Shown here in pieces: positions 42,508 through 51,208 of a stretch of DNA of 64,000 bases. A program made the position numbers and the translations under genes. Source of the stretch: Aliamphritea hakodatensis (lineage in GTDB: Bacteria; Pseudomonadota; Gammaproteobacteria; Pseudomonadales; Balneatricaceae); the NCBI RefSeq assembly GCF_024347195.1, contig NZ_AP025281.1, positions 2,232,001 to 2,296,000 on the forward strand. Reading direction: 5' to 3'. Under the pieces are notes generated by a model. It saw nothing but the letters and a program-made list of their open reading frames with translations. It was not told the origin of the DNA and made no database searches. Every line of letters begins with the position of its first letter. Within the stretch, counting starts at the first letter, position 1.

Positions 42508-43851
42508 ATGGGGTATTCACTCATGATGATTGCATTAACCGGCTTTTTTATCCTGTTGGCGATGATCGTTATCGTCCGGGTACCCATTGCATTCGCGATG
42601 GGGCTGGTAGGGTTTTTCGGCTTTGCATTTCTGCAGGGCCTGACGTTCGACAATATGTTGGATTTCCGCTGGACCGGCGCGTTATCCATGGCTTCCAAGC
42701 GGGTCATTGATACGGCACAGGAATATAGCCTGTCCGTGATTCCGCTGTTCATCCTGATGGGTAATCTGGTAACGAAATCAGGCCTCTCTCAGGAACTGTA
42801 CCGGGCATCCTACGCCTTTCTGGGGCATCGCAAAGGCGGCCTTTCGATGGCAACGGTGGTGGCCTGTGGTGGTTTCTCGGCCATCTGCGGTTCCAGCCTG
42901 GCAACGTCGGCGACTATGGCAAAGGTAGCCATGCCGCCGATGCGTAAATACGGCTATGCCGACTCACTGGCCACGGCCTCCATTGCTGCCGGTGGTACCC
43001 TGGGGATTCTGATTCCCCCCAGTGTGATTCTGGTGATCTATGGCCTGCTGACAGAAACCAGTATCCGTGAACTGTTCGCGGCGGGTTTTATTCCCGGCAT
43101 GCTGGGCATTCTGCTGTATCTGGGGGCGGTGCGGTATGTGGTCTGGCGTGACCCGGAGGCTGGCCCCTGTGGCGAGAAATTCAGCTGGCCTGAGCGTCTG
43201 GAAGCTTTAAATGGCGTTTGGGGTGTGCTGATTCTGTTCAGCGTGGTGATGGGCGGTATTTATCTGGGCATTTTCACGCCGACGGAAGCGGCAGGCATCG
43301 GGGCCGGCGGTGCATTCCTGATTGCCATGTTACGGCGCAGCCTGAACTGGGGCAGCCTGTTTGAGATCCTCACGGATACGGCGCGCACCTCGGCCATGCT
43401 GTTTGCGGTATTAATCGGCGCGCTGATTTTCTCCAACTTCATTAACCGGGCGGGCTTACCTGCTGATCTGCTGGCCATGGTGAACAGCCTGGAGCTGTCT
43501 CCGATGCTGGTGATCGTCGTTATTCTGCTGATCTACATTGTGCTGGGCATGGTGTTCGAGAGCCTTTCGATGCTGTTGCTGACGGTGCCGATCTTCTTCC
43601 CGCTGGTGCAGAGCATGGGCTTTGATCTGGTGTGGTTCGGCATTGTCGTGGTGGTAGTTACCGAAATCAGCCTGATAACCCCACCGGTGGGGATGAATGT
43701 GTTTGTACTCAGTGCCGTATTAAGGGACGTTAAGGCGGGTACCATTTTTAAAGGGGTTACCCCGTTCTGGTGTGCCGACATTATCCGTCTGGTGCTGATT
43801 ACCGCCGTTTCATCTGTTGCACTGTTCCTGCCGGAACTGCTGTACCGTTAG
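42508..43851 (+). CDS. dctM: TRAP transporter large permease, DctM type
   Basis: A 447-residue inner-membrane protein with about 12 transmembrane segments. Family patterns include VRVPIAFAMGLVGFFGF near the N terminus, GGFSAICGSSLATSATMAKV, IAAGGTLGILIPPSVILVIY and ITPPVGMNVFVLSAV. The start may be 42508 or 42523; neither has a clear ribosome binding site. It is the ion-coupled transport subunit, expected to form a complex with DctQ. A uspA-family gene follows 20 bp downstream. Confidence 0.92.
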   Translation: MGYSLMMIALTGFFILLAMIVIVRVPIAFAMGLVGFFGFAFLQGLTFDNMLDFRWTGALSMASKRVIDTAQEYSLSVIPLFILMGNLVTKSGLSQELYRASYAFLGHRKGGLSMATVVACGGFSAICGSSLATSATMAKVAMPPMRKYGYADSLATASIAAGGTLGILIPPSVILVIYGLLTETSIRELFAAGFIPGMLGILLYLGAVRYVVWRDPEAGPCGEKFSWPERLEALNGVWGVLILFSVVMGGIYLGIFTPTEAAGIGAGGAFLIAMLRRSLNWGSLFEILTDTARTSAMLFAVLIGALIFSNFINRAGLPADLLAMVNSLELSPMLVIVVILLIYIVLGMVFESLSMLLLTVPIFFPLVQSMGFDLVWFGIVVVVVTEISLITPPVGMNVFVLSAVLRDVKAGTIFKGVTPFWCADIIRLVLITAVSSVALFLPELLYR

Positions 43852-43871
43852 CAGCACAAAAGGAGTGATAC

Positions 43872-44354
43872 ATGATTAACCGAATGAAAAAGGTGCTGTA
43901 CGCATCCGATATGGAAGAAGGCTCACGGCCGGCACTGCGGGCAGCCGTGGCGGTGACCGGCGGGCATCCTGCAGAAATCAGTTATCTTCACGTGCTGGCG
44001 TCGACCCATAAAGACAATATGGTGCTGCAGACGTTGCTGAAGGATGACGACATGCGGGATATGTACCGGCAGAGCCTGACGGATCTGAAGCAAAATCTTG
44101 AACAGCGGATTGCCGGGTTTCTGGCGGACGAGAGTGCCCAAAGCCCGTTGCCGGATGCGCTGGAGGTGAACTCTGTCATTGTGGAAGGCACCCCGTGGAA
44201 AGCGATCGTAAAGCAAGCAGCAGCCATGGAGGCGGATGTGATTGTCATGGGTACCCGAACCCATTCCACGCTGGGCAGTGTGATTCTTGGGTCAACTGCT
44301 ACCAAGGTAATGCAGAACGCCGGGCGACCGGTATTAATAGTACCCTTGGATTAA
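43872..44354 (+). CDS. Universal stress protein (UspA family) of the TRAP operon
   Basis: A 160-residue single-domain USP. KKVLYASDMEEGSRPALRAA at the N terminus and VMGTRTHSTLGSVILGSTAT, then RPVLIVPLD, mark the ATP-binding fold. AAAAGGAGTGATAC precedes the ATG. It is paralogous to the USP before tctCBA at 19532. The TRAP-associated USP TeaD regulates ectoine uptake in Halomonas; this gene is placed the same way. Confidence 0.87.
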   Translation: MINRMKKVLYASDMEEGSRPALRAAVAVTGGHPAEISYLHVLASTHKDNMVLQTLLKDDDMRDMYRQSLTDLKQNLEQRIAGFLADESAQSPLPDALEVNSVIVEGTPWKAIVKQAAAMEADVIVMGTRTHSTLGSVILGSTATKVMQNAGRPVLIVPLD

Positions 44355-44478
44355 CCCTTGTAAGTCATTTTGTTTCGGCCTCTTCAGGCTGTGCTATGTT
44401 TAATACTGTTCATTTGTTGCACGTAAGTTGCCCGATGAATGGTATTACAACATAGCAGTAAACAAGGGACTCACGGTT

Positions 44479-45282
44479 ATGGATGACTTCAGAGCAACGG
44501 CTAAGCTTCCCGTCTTTAATATTCTTATTCGCGCGTTTTCATTATCTGTCAGGCAGTTCAGTATGCTGCTGCTCTATGGAATGCCGGCGATTTTATGTCT
44601 CGTGATCGCACAAATTGTAACCTCGGTGCTCCTTACTGCAGGCGTTACTCAACCGCCTTTTTTCTTACTGCTGGCTGGCTTTTTGGTTGTTAACCTTAGT
44701 ATTCCTCTGGTGATGGTAAGTTATCACCGGATTTTCCTGCTAGATGCTAAAGAGGTGTCTCAAAGTAGGGTGTTCCGCTGGACCATGACCGAAACCCGGT
44801 TCGTGCTCTGGTGGGTGTTGATTTGCAGTGTTGCAATAGTGGCTATCATACCCTGGGCGATGCTGATGCTGCCCGCTCTGGCTAAAGTCCTGGGGCCGGC
44901 AATGGATAATTTGTATTTTCTGTGGTTACAGACCTACCTGATGTTTTTACCTTTTATCTATCTGCTTACCCGGTTTGCTGTGATGTTCCCCGCAATTGCC
45001 ATCAATGCAGAAAATCGCAGTCCCGTGATTGCATGGCGGCTAAGTCGGGGGAATGGCTGGCGTCTGTTGATTCTGATTGGACTGTTGCCAGCCCTGACTG
45101 ATTTGATGAATATCGCGTTGCAGGATTTCTCCGGGCTGGCAGTACAGGTGTTACAAGTGGTTGTCTGGACGGTCTGTGGCGTACTGGAGGTGGCAATTCT
45201 GTCCCTCAGCTACGCCTGGCTTCGGGACAATTGTTCTCCGGAATCCGGGCAGATCGCGGTGGATACGCAAGAGCGGGTTTAA
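44479..45282 (+). CDS. Multi-pass membrane protein of unknown function
   Basis: A 267-residue integral membrane protein with five or six hydrophobic segments, for example LLLYGMPAILCLVIAQIVTS and FLLLAGFLVVNLSIPLVMVS. No family was recognised with certainty; the layout recalls the small six-helix YciC/DUF-type proteins. The ATG at 44479 is chosen over an in-frame TTG at 44428. The stop overlaps the end of the convergent MFS gene by 4 bp. No clear functional link to the neighbours is visible. Confidence 0.6.
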   Translation: MDDFRATAKLPVFNILIRAFSLSVRQFSMLLLYGMPAILCLVIAQIVTSVLLTAGVTQPPFFLLLAGFLVVNLSIPLVMVSYHRIFLLDAKEVSQSRVFRWTMTETRFVLWWVLICSVAIVAIIPWAMLMLPALAKVLGPAMDNLYFLWLQTYLMFLPFIYLLTRFAVMFPAIAINAENRSPVIAWRLSRGNGWRLLILIGLLPALTDLMNIALQDFSGLAVQVLQVVVWTVCGVLEVAILSLSYAWLRDNCSPESGQIAVDTQERV

Positions 45283-46481
45283 CGCCTGCTACTCAGGCGA
45301 ATGGCACCTGCAACAAACATCATCAGGGTGGCTGCCAGCCATACTATTCCCAGTTCTAAAATCAGCGGTGCGACCTGGGTAACCAGCGCGCCGGTGATCA
45401 GCTGCATAAACCCTAATAAACCTGAAGCTGCTCCCGGGGCGATGTCACTGCTGGCAATGGCCGCAGACTGATTATTGGGCTGGCTGAGCCCCCGGCCATA
45501 GGTGTAGAACGCCATTGGCAGGAATAGCAGAAGATAACTCAGCGTCGTGGTCGACAGGCCTGTGATCAGCAATCCTGCGAACAGGCTGAGCGCTGCACAA
45601 CCTGAAACTGCGTTGCCCAGAAAAATCATTCGTGCAATGCCCAGATTTGCAGAAAGTCTGGCGGCGGTATAACTACCAGCCATAAAGCCCAGTGCGACGA
45701 TTAAAAACCAGTTACCGAAATCTGCTGAAGTGCCCTGCATCTGGCTAGCAACTATGTAGGGAGCAGTTCCGATAAACAGGTAGAAGCCGCAGGCAATCAG
45801 GGTGGCTGATGCGCTGTAACGGATATAATTGCGGTTACAGACCAGCTGTTGGTAGCGTTGCAGTACAGTGCTGAGACGAATACGGGTGGTCAGCTTGATG
45901 GCGGTTTCAGGAACGATGAGCAAAACGATCAGCCATGAAAGGCTGCTCAGCAGCAGGGAAAAATGAAACAGCACTTGCCAGCCAAACAGTAAATTAAGCT
46001 GCCCACCGAGTGTGGGGGCAATGGCCTGTGCCAGTGCAATCGAAAGGGTGATGTAGCCAATTTTACCGGCAGCCTGAGAACGGCTGTAGCAATCAAGCAT
46101 GATAGTGCGGGCCAGCACCATGCCGGTACAGCCACCGGCAGCCTGTAATACCCGGGCAAGCAATAACGACTGCAGGTCATCGGCAAATGCACCCAGTAAA
46201 CAGCCGGCAAAGTGCAGGGCGATGCCACATAGCAATACCGGCTTTCGTCCAAAGCGGTCTGCCAGCGGTCCGCATATAAGCTGGCCGAATGCCAGTGTCA
46301 GCAGATACAGGGTCAGGCTGAGCTGAACTTCATCGGTGCTGACGTTAAGGTCGGCTGCAATGTCTGGCAGGGCAGGCATGAGAATGTTCAGTGCCACCGG
46401 GCTGACCATCGACATGACCGTAAACCAGGCAATGCCGGGCAGATGTGCGCTTGCAGGGTTTTGCTGTGTAGTCGGGGTCAT
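45279..46481 (-). CDS. MFS drug-resistance transporter, Bcr/CflA type
   Basis: A 400-residue twelve-helix MFS protein. The motif GPLADRFGRKPVLLCG lies between helices 2 and 3 and VAPTLGG-like residues in helix 5 (AIAPTLGGQL), as in the Bcr/CflA subfamily. The start at 46481 lies 1 bp past the stop of the GlcG-like gene, so the two are coupled; the longer frame to 46568 overlaps that gene. It may export a toxic aromatic intermediate, but this is only context. Confidence 0.87.
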   Translation of the reverse strand: MTPTTQQNPASAHLPGIAWFTVMSMVSPVALNILMPALPDIAADLNVSTDEVQLSLTLYLLTLAFGQLICGPLADRFGRKPVLLCGIALHFAGCLLGAFADDLQSLLLARVLQAAGGCTGMVLARTIMLDCYSRSQAAGKIGYITLSIALAQAIAPTLGGQLNLLFGWQVLFHFSLLLSSLSWLIVLLIVPETAIKLTTRIRLSTVLQRYQQLVCNRNYIRYSASATLIACGFYLFIGTAPYIVASQMQGTSADFGNWFLIVALGFMAGSYTAARLSANLGIARMIFLGNAVSGCAALSLFAGLLITGLSTTTLSYLLLFLPMAFYTYGRGLSQPNNQSAAIASSDIAPGAASGLLGFMQLITGALVTQVAPLILELGIVWLAATLMMFVAGAIRLSSRR

Positions 46482-46482
46482 G

Positions 46483-46911
46483 TTACGGGTTCTGCAATTC
46501 AGGAAGGGCTGCGATGCCAGCAGCGGCACAGGCCTGATCCTGTGCTTCACTGGCGCCGGATACGCCAACAGCGCCGACCATCTGACCCTTGTATGTTACT
46601 GGCAGGCCACCGCCGAACAGTATCATGTCCGGCTGTTGTGTCAGGCCTGAAAGCAGGTGGGGTTTATCCGCCAGCCGCTGTTGCCACAGGTGAGTACCGA
46701 AGCCAAAGCTGGCGGCGGTATATGCTTTTTTGCGGGCGATGTCTGTGGAGGGCAGCGGGGCGTGGTTAATCCGTTGCATGGCCAGTGGATTGCCGTGGCG
46801 ATCCAGCACCCATACGCAGATCTTGAGCTGATGTTCGCTGGCATACTGGCAGCTTGCAGCGCAGATCTGTGAGGCGCTTTGCCAGCTAAGTGAGCTTTCT
46901 TCGGTGAGCAT
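46483..46911 (-). CDS. GlcG/HbpS-family protein (heme-degrading-like domain)
   Basis: A 142-residue protein of the GlcG/HbpS (DUF336) family, with ICVWVLDRHGNPLAMQRINH, ARKKAYTAASFG and GGGLPVTYKGQMVGAVGVSG. Its members occur in many catabolic clusters; some bind heme or corrinoids. The start could be 46911 or 46926. The latter lies inside the T-run of the hpaD terminator, so 46911 is preferred. It is coupled to the MFS gene downstream. Confidence 0.8.
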   Translation of the reverse strand: MLTEESSLSWQSASQICAASCQYASEHQLKICVWVLDRHGNPLAMQRINHAPLPSTDIARKKAYTAASFGFGTHLWQQRLADKPHLLSGLTQQPDMILFGGGLPVTYKGQMVGAVGVSGASEAQDQACAAAGIAALPELQNP

Positions 46912-46925
46912 ACAGATTCCACTCA

Positions 46926-46961
46926 TAAAAAATGGCCGGGCAGTCAGGCTGGCCGGCCATT
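46926..46961 (-). terminator. Rho-independent terminator after hpaD
   Basis: On the minus strand AATGGCCGG (from 46961) pairs with CCGGCCATT and is followed by TTTTT. It lies 15 bp past the hpaD stop codon. Confidence 0.8.
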
Positions 46962-46975
46962 GGATGTTTTAGTAT

Positions 46976-47827
46976 TTAAAGGCTGAAGACGACGTTTACC
47001 TGACCGGTACCGGAACTTGGGAAGTATTCACCGATGACTTCACCTTTGCCCTGATAGTTGTCCCAGCCCAGTGCGCCAAACAGCATGGCGGTGTCGTGCA
47101 TACCGCCTTCGCCGGAACACAGTTGTGCGTACTCCGGCAGCATCTTCAGGAAGGTGCTGATGTCTCCCTGCTGCCACAGGTCCAGTACCCGCAGATCGAC
47201 CTGACGGTTAAATTCTTTGGAGATGGTGAAGGTACCGTTATTGGCTTCGTAATCGTCGTTGTCCCAGATGCGGTGCGACAGGGAGCCGGAAGCCAGCAGC
47301 ATGACGTTGCTGTCACTGGCTTCAATGGCTTCGCGAATGGCTTCGCCCAGTAACTTCGAAGATTCCAGACTGTGGACGGTACACCAGCCGGCAACGGACA
47401 CCACTTTAAGGTCTGCTTCCGGGTTCATATAGCGCATTGGCACCAGAGTGCCGTATTCCAGATCCAAGGTTTCTACCTGATGAGACAGGGTAAATACGCC
47501 TTTTTCGGTGGCTTTTTCGGCGATCAGGTCGCCAAGTGCCGGGTTACCGGTGTATTCGTATTCAAGATTCTGAATGAAGTGCGGGAATTCATGGCTGGTG
47601 AAGCTGCCTTTAAAGTGTTCCCCGGAGTTAACATGATAACCAGCATTGACCAGCCAGTGAGTGTCTATAACCACGACGGTGTCGGCCCCGGCTTCACGGG
47701 CACGGCGGGCAATTTCCCTGTGGCCGTCAATGGCTTGCTGGCGGCAGCCTTCCAGCTTACCCGGACGTTCAGAAAGCAGCATGGTTGGAACATGGGTGAT
47801 TTTTGCCGCGAGTACAATTTTTCCCAT
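46976..47827 (-). CDS. hpaD: 3,4-dihydroxyphenylacetate 2,3-dioxygenase, HpaD
   Basis: A 283-residue class III extradiol dioxygenase (LigB fold), the size of E. coli HpaD. AAKITHVPTMLLSE carries an iron-ligand histidine and VVVIDTHWLVNAGYHVN the second; LASGSLSHRIWDN is the catalytic region. It opens the homoprotocatechuate ring at the meta position. The start at 47827 follows GAGAGGTCTCC; a frame open to 47872 is less good. Its own HpaR-type box lies at 47908. It is placed apart from hpaE and hpaF and transcribed the other way. Confidence 0.92.
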   Translation of the reverse strand: MGKIVLAAKITHVPTMLLSERPGKLEGCRQQAIDGHREIARRAREAGADTVVVIDTHWLVNAGYHVNSGEHFKGSFTSHEFPHFIQNLEYEYTGNPALGDLIAEKATEKGVFTLSHQVETLDLEYGTLVPMRYMNPEADLKVVSVAGWCTVHSLESSKLLGEAIREAIEASDSNVMLLASGSLSHRIWDNDDYEANNGTFTISKEFNRQVDLRVLDLWQQGDISTFLKMLPEYAQLCSGEGGMHDTAMLFGALGWDNYQGKGEVIGEYFPSSGTGQVNVVFSL

Positions 47828-47907
47828 CGGAGACCTCTCAATCGTGTTTATTCTTTTTAAAAGTAGTGTCAAAGGGTGACAAGTTAAAATCAGTATATAG
47901 CGAATAA

Positions 47908-47921
47908 GTTAATATGTTAAC
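47908..47921. promoter_or_regulatory. HpaR-type box before hpaD
   Basis: GTTAATATGTTAAC, 81 bp upstream of the hpaD start; one base off a perfect palindrome. Confidence 0.7.
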
Positions 47922-48016
47922 TAAATTTATAAGGTCAAAGTTATGAATATTGATCTGAATTAGGGTTTCAGGGAAAAGTACAACGGCTAAGGCTTAAAGT
48001 ACCAGTGGTTGGGGGG

Positions 48017-48048
48017 ATACCATCCGGGGGAATAAAACCGGATGGTAT
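48017..48048 (-). terminator. Hairpin after hpaR
   Basis: ATACCATCCGG (48017-48027) and CCGGATGGTAT (48038-48048) form a perfect 11-bp stem with a 10-base loop. No T-run follows on the minus strand, so its role as a terminator is uncertain. Confidence 0.45.
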
Positions 48049-48099
48049 GTGTAACAGACTGAGCTGAAACGTGCCCGGCGGGTATATCAGCAGAGTTGT

Positions 48100-48522
48100 T
48101 CAGGGTTCCAGTTCGGAAAGCTCTTTAAGCATGCCCATCAGTTCTTCAAGCTTGTCTTCACTGTAGCGCTCGATAAAGGCGGCATAGGCGGCTTCTACCT
48201 CAGGGCTCAGGCGCTCGAACAGGTCGTAGGCTTTGTCGGTCAGGCTGATGAGTGCCCGGCGCTGGTCTTCATGGCACTTACGGCGCTGGATATAACCCTG
48301 TTGTGCCAGCCGTTTCAGTATACCGGTCAGGCTGGGGCTCAGAATGCAGCAGCGTTTTGCCAGTTCCTTGGACTCCAGCTCCTTATAGTTATACAACGCC
48401 CGTAAAATCCGCCATTGCTGTTCAGTTAAAGAGTTGTCATGAAGCAGGGGCCGGAAGAACAGCATGGTGGCTTCCCGTGCCCGGAGAAGTTGAAGGGGTA
48501 ATGAGTCTTCAAACTTGCGCAT
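48100..48522 (-). CDS. hpaR: MarR-family repressor of homoprotocatechuate degradation, HpaR
   Basis: A 140-residue MarR-type winged-helix protein. LLHDNSLTEQQWRILRALYN, then KELAKRCCILSPSLTGILKRL and YIQRRKCHEDQRRALISLTD, match HpaR/HpcR closely. In E. coli HpaR represses the meta-cleavage operon and its own gene and is released by the aromatic acid. Here a 14-bp palindrome lies just 20 bp before the start and is repeated at seven other promoters. Confidence 0.9.
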   Translation of the reverse strand: MRKFEDSLPLQLLRAREATMLFFRPLLHDNSLTEQQWRILRALYNYKELESKELAKRCCILSPSLTGILKRLAQQGYIQRRKCHEDQRRALISLTDKAYDLFERLSPEVEAAYAAFIERYSEDKLEELMGMLKELSELEP

Positions 48523-48541
48523 AAGTCATCGCTTAAAAGTA

Positions 48542-48555
48542 ATTAATGTATTAAC
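48542..48555. promoter_or_regulatory. HpaR-type box at the hpaR promoter
   Basis: ATTAATGTATTAAC, 20 bp upstream of hpaR, consistent with autoregulation. Confidence 0.65.
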
Positions 48556-48754
48556 AAAGATGGTATCGGGGGCACTGCGCAAAGTAAACGGCACCCGGCT
48601 GCGGGAGCAGGTATAAATGGTCGTAATGGTGAATAAATCATTATTTTTATATGCATGGCGCATGATGGAAATAATCATTATGCATTAGATGAATGTCTGA
48701 TCAGTGGATACAGTGAATGCTGAATTACTTAATATATTTACTGATGAGGTGCTT

Positions 48755-49687
48755 ATGCCTGTATCCCGCCGACGTTTTACCGGCCTGGCCGGTCTTTGGG
48801 CTGCTTTATCTGCCTTGCCTGCCTGGAGTGCTGAAGAACCGGCCACTGAAGCCGGTTCTGTTGGCGGGCTAAATCCGGATAATACGGGCAGGAAGGCGCC
48901 GGCGCTGTTTATCGGCCATGGTGACCCGATGAATATCCTGCAGGATAACCGCTTCACCCGGGACTGGGATACGCTGGCAGCACGTTTTGATTCAGCAGAG
49001 GCAAAACCCCGGGCAATCCTGATGGTTTCGGCCCACTGGGAAACCCGTGGTGTGGCAGTTTCTGTAGCTGAAAACCCTGCCATGATTTACGATTTTTACG
49101 GCTTCCCGGATCAAATGTATCAGCAGAATTACCCGGCGCGGGGTGCACCGGAAATCGCCGCTGGCCTGACGAAGGCAATTCTCTCCCAGCCGGTAATAGC
49201 CGATCCCCGTCAGGGGCTGGATCACGGTGCCTGGTGCGTGCTGATGCGCCTGTTCCCAAAAGCGGATGTGCCGGTGTTTCAGTTCAGTCTGTCGCGCAAT
49301 ATGAATGCTGCAGCACACTATGCGCTGGGGCAGGAACTTCGTCAGCTGCGGGAACAGGGGGTGATGATCATCGGGTCAGGCAACATTACCCATAACATGC
49401 GCAGTTGGCAGCAGGATTACCGTATGGGCCGTACTCATGTGGTGCACGACTGGGCAAAATATTTTGATGATCAGGTGACTCAGCGGATCAACAACCGGGA
49501 ATACGCCGCACTGGCAGATTACCTCCGGTATGGCCGCGCGGCGCAGATGTCGGTACCCACACCGGAGCACTATCTGCCATTGTTGTATGTGGCTGCCAGT
49601 GCCTATGAAGCCGAGCAGGCGGAGTACTTCGCAGAAGGCTTTGAGGCCGGCTCGTTCTCAATGCGCTCGGTGCTTTTTAATGGCTAG
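48755..49687 (+). CDS. DODA-type extradiol dioxygenase with a Tat signal
   Basis: A 310-residue LigB-like protein. The N terminus MPVSRRRFTGLAGLWAALSA is a twin-arginine signal ending near AWS-AEE. The mature part has ALFIGHGDPMN, AILMVSAHWETRG, FYGFPDQMYQQNYPA, LDHGAWCVLM and IIGSGNITHNM, as in the 4,5-DOPA dioxygenase/YgiD family with its metal histidines. The start at 48755 follows GAGGTGCTT; the frame opens at 48704 but would bury the signal. Tat export implies folding with its metal in the cytoplasm and action in the periplasm. Confidence 0.82.
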   Translation: MPVSRRRFTGLAGLWAALSALPAWSAEEPATEAGSVGGLNPDNTGRKAPALFIGHGDPMNILQDNRFTRDWDTLAARFDSAEAKPRAILMVSAHWETRGVAVSVAENPAMIYDFYGFPDQMYQQNYPARGAPEIAAGLTKAILSQPVIADPRQGLDHGAWCVLMRLFPKADVPVFQFSLSRNMNAAAHYALGQELRQLREQGVMIIGSGNITHNMRSWQQDYRMGRTHVVHDWAKYFDDQVTQRINNREYAALADYLRYGRAAQMSVPTPEHYLPLLYVAASAYEAEQAEYFAEGFEAGSFSMRSVLFNG

Positions 49688-49707
49688 AGGCTTGATCTGA
49701 TAATCCG

Positions 49708-49743
49708 TTGAAAATACGAATTTTCACGGCATCGGTTTCCTAT
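49708..49743. repeat. 36-bp direct repeat, copy A
   Basis: It matches 51209-51244 at 35 of 36 positions. It contains the inverted repeat TGAAAAT-ACGA-ATTTTCA. The two copies bracket galE and the LysR remnant. Confidence 0.85.
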
Positions 49744-49766
49744 TGTTGGCGCGAAACGAATAAAAG

Positions 49767-49792
49767 AAAAACCGGCATTTCGCCGGTTTATT
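49767..49792. terminator. Bidirectional terminator between the DODA-type gene and galE
   Basis: AAACCGGC (49769-49776) pairs with GCCGGTTT (49782-49789). T-rich runs flank it on both strands, so it can serve both convergent genes. Confidence 0.75.
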
Positions 49793-49809
49793 TATGCGCT
49801 GGAGAGTGT

Positions 49810-50826
49810 TTAATATCCCAGTGGATTCTGCTTTTGCCAGTTCCAGTGGTCTCTTACCATTTCATCAAGGTTATACTTGGTTTTCCAGCCTAACTCTTTT
49901 TCGGTAAATGCAGGGTCGGCAAAGAATTCGGCGATGTCACCGGCCCGGCGTTCTGCAAATTTATAATTAATGGTTTTGTTTGTAACCCTTTGGAAGGTAT
50001 TCACTACGTCGAGAACTGAGTATCCGTGACCCGTTCCCAGATTATAGGCAACGCAACCGTGTTTACCTGAGTCTTTAGTGATTTTTTGCAGTGCTGTTAC
50101 ATGTCCCTGCGCGAGGTCTACTACATGGATGTAGTCACGAATACCCGTGCCATCCGGAGTAGGATAGTCGTTACCAAAAATGCTCAGGCAGTCCAGTTTA
50201 CCGCTGGCAACCTGTGCTACATATGGCATCAGATTGTTAGGAATACCTTCAGGGTCTTCCCCGATTTTACCGGTATGGTGTGCGCCAACCGGGTTAAAGT
50301 AACGCAGTAAAGCAGTGTCCCAACGTTTGTCTGCCAGCGTCGCATCCCGTAACACTTCTTCTACCATGAACTTAGTACGTCCATAGGTGTTAGCCGGGCG
50401 AAGCGGGAAGTCTTCCTGCAGTGCCGGGGTGTCAGGTTCACCGTATACAGTCGCTGAAGAACTGAACACAAACCTGAAGCATTCATGTGCCGCCATGACT
50501 TCGCAAAGTGTAATGGTGGCTGCCAGATTATTTTGATAATACTTCAGCGGAAAGGCCATGGATTCCCCCACGGCTTTATAGCCGGCGAAGTGGATCACAG
50601 CTTCAATGTTATTTTCTCTGAAGATGACGTTCAGCAGTTCTGCATCTGCTACGTCACCTTCAACAAGGCCGGGACGGGTACCTGTGATGCTCTCAATGCG
50701 GTTAAGGACTTCCGGTTTTGCGTTACTGAAGTTATCGAGGATGAGTACGTCGTAGCCGGCCTGAATCAGCTCTACGCAGGTATGGCTGCCAATATAGCCG
50801 GCACCGCCGGTAACCAGGATTGTCAT
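49810..50826 (-). CDS. galE: UDP-glucose 4-epimerase, GalE
   Basis: A 338-residue extended SDR. ILVTGGAGYIGSHTCVELIQ is the NAD-binding start, FAGYKAVGESM and FSSSATVYGEPD carry the serine of the active site, and YGRTKFMVEEVL the YxxxK pair. The C-terminal RRAGDIAEFFADP is also conserved. It interconverts UDP-glucose and UDP-galactose for surface polysaccharide. AAGGGCACAAC precedes the ATG. It lies next to the sulfate-activation genes, which suggests polysaccharide synthesis, but no glycosyltransferase is seen. Confidence 0.95.
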   Translation of the reverse strand: MTILVTGGAGYIGSHTCVELIQAGYDVLILDNFSNAKPEVLNRIESITGTRPGLVEGDVADAELLNVIFRENNIEAVIHFAGYKAVGESMAFPLKYYQNNLAATITLCEVMAAHECFRFVFSSSATVYGEPDTPALQEDFPLRPANTYGRTKFMVEEVLRDATLADKRWDTALLRYFNPVGAHHTGKIGEDPEGIPNNLMPYVAQVASGKLDCLSIFGNDYPTPDGTGIRDYIHVVDLAQGHVTALQKITKDSGKHGCVAYNLGTGHGYSVLDVVNTFQRVTNKTINYKFAERRAGDIAEFFADPAFTEKELGWKTKYNLDEMVRDHWNWQKQNPLGY

Positions 50827-50913
50827 GTTGTGCCCTTATACCTTAGGTGTGGTATCCATTTTTCCAGGCAAAATTATACAGATTTTTCGTGCTACTGATA
50901 ATTGTTATATCAG

Positions 50914-51151
50914 CGATAACAGCCACTTTCTGAAATACTCTGCGCCCTGCTTGGGGCAGTCTGTTCCGGTTCCAGCATCAGGAACCGGGAGGTGGTTTCT
51001 ACGCTGGTGCTTACCGGTTTTACCAGCAGGCCACTGGCCAGATAGTCATCCACCAGATTTTCCTATCCCAGCGCCAGACCCTGGCCGTTCAGGGCTGACT
51101 GGATTACCAACAATTAGTTGTTGATGTTTATCCGCTGGGCAGGAACCAGGC
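50914..51151 (-). pseudogene. Broken copy of the LysR gene 3' end
   Basis: This stretch repeats 55952-56224, the 3' part of the intact LysR gene at 55943, in the same orientation. It keeps most bases but has lost about 35 bp inside, near 51137, and shows substitutions and in-frame stops. There is no 5' part, so it cannot encode a protein. It marks a partial duplication or a rearrangement boundary next to galE and cysNC. Confidence 0.85.
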
Positions 51152-51208
51152 GTGTTCTTAATGCGGCCAGTGTTGTTCAATGGTTTAGTGAGTTAATCAG
51201 ATCAGCCA

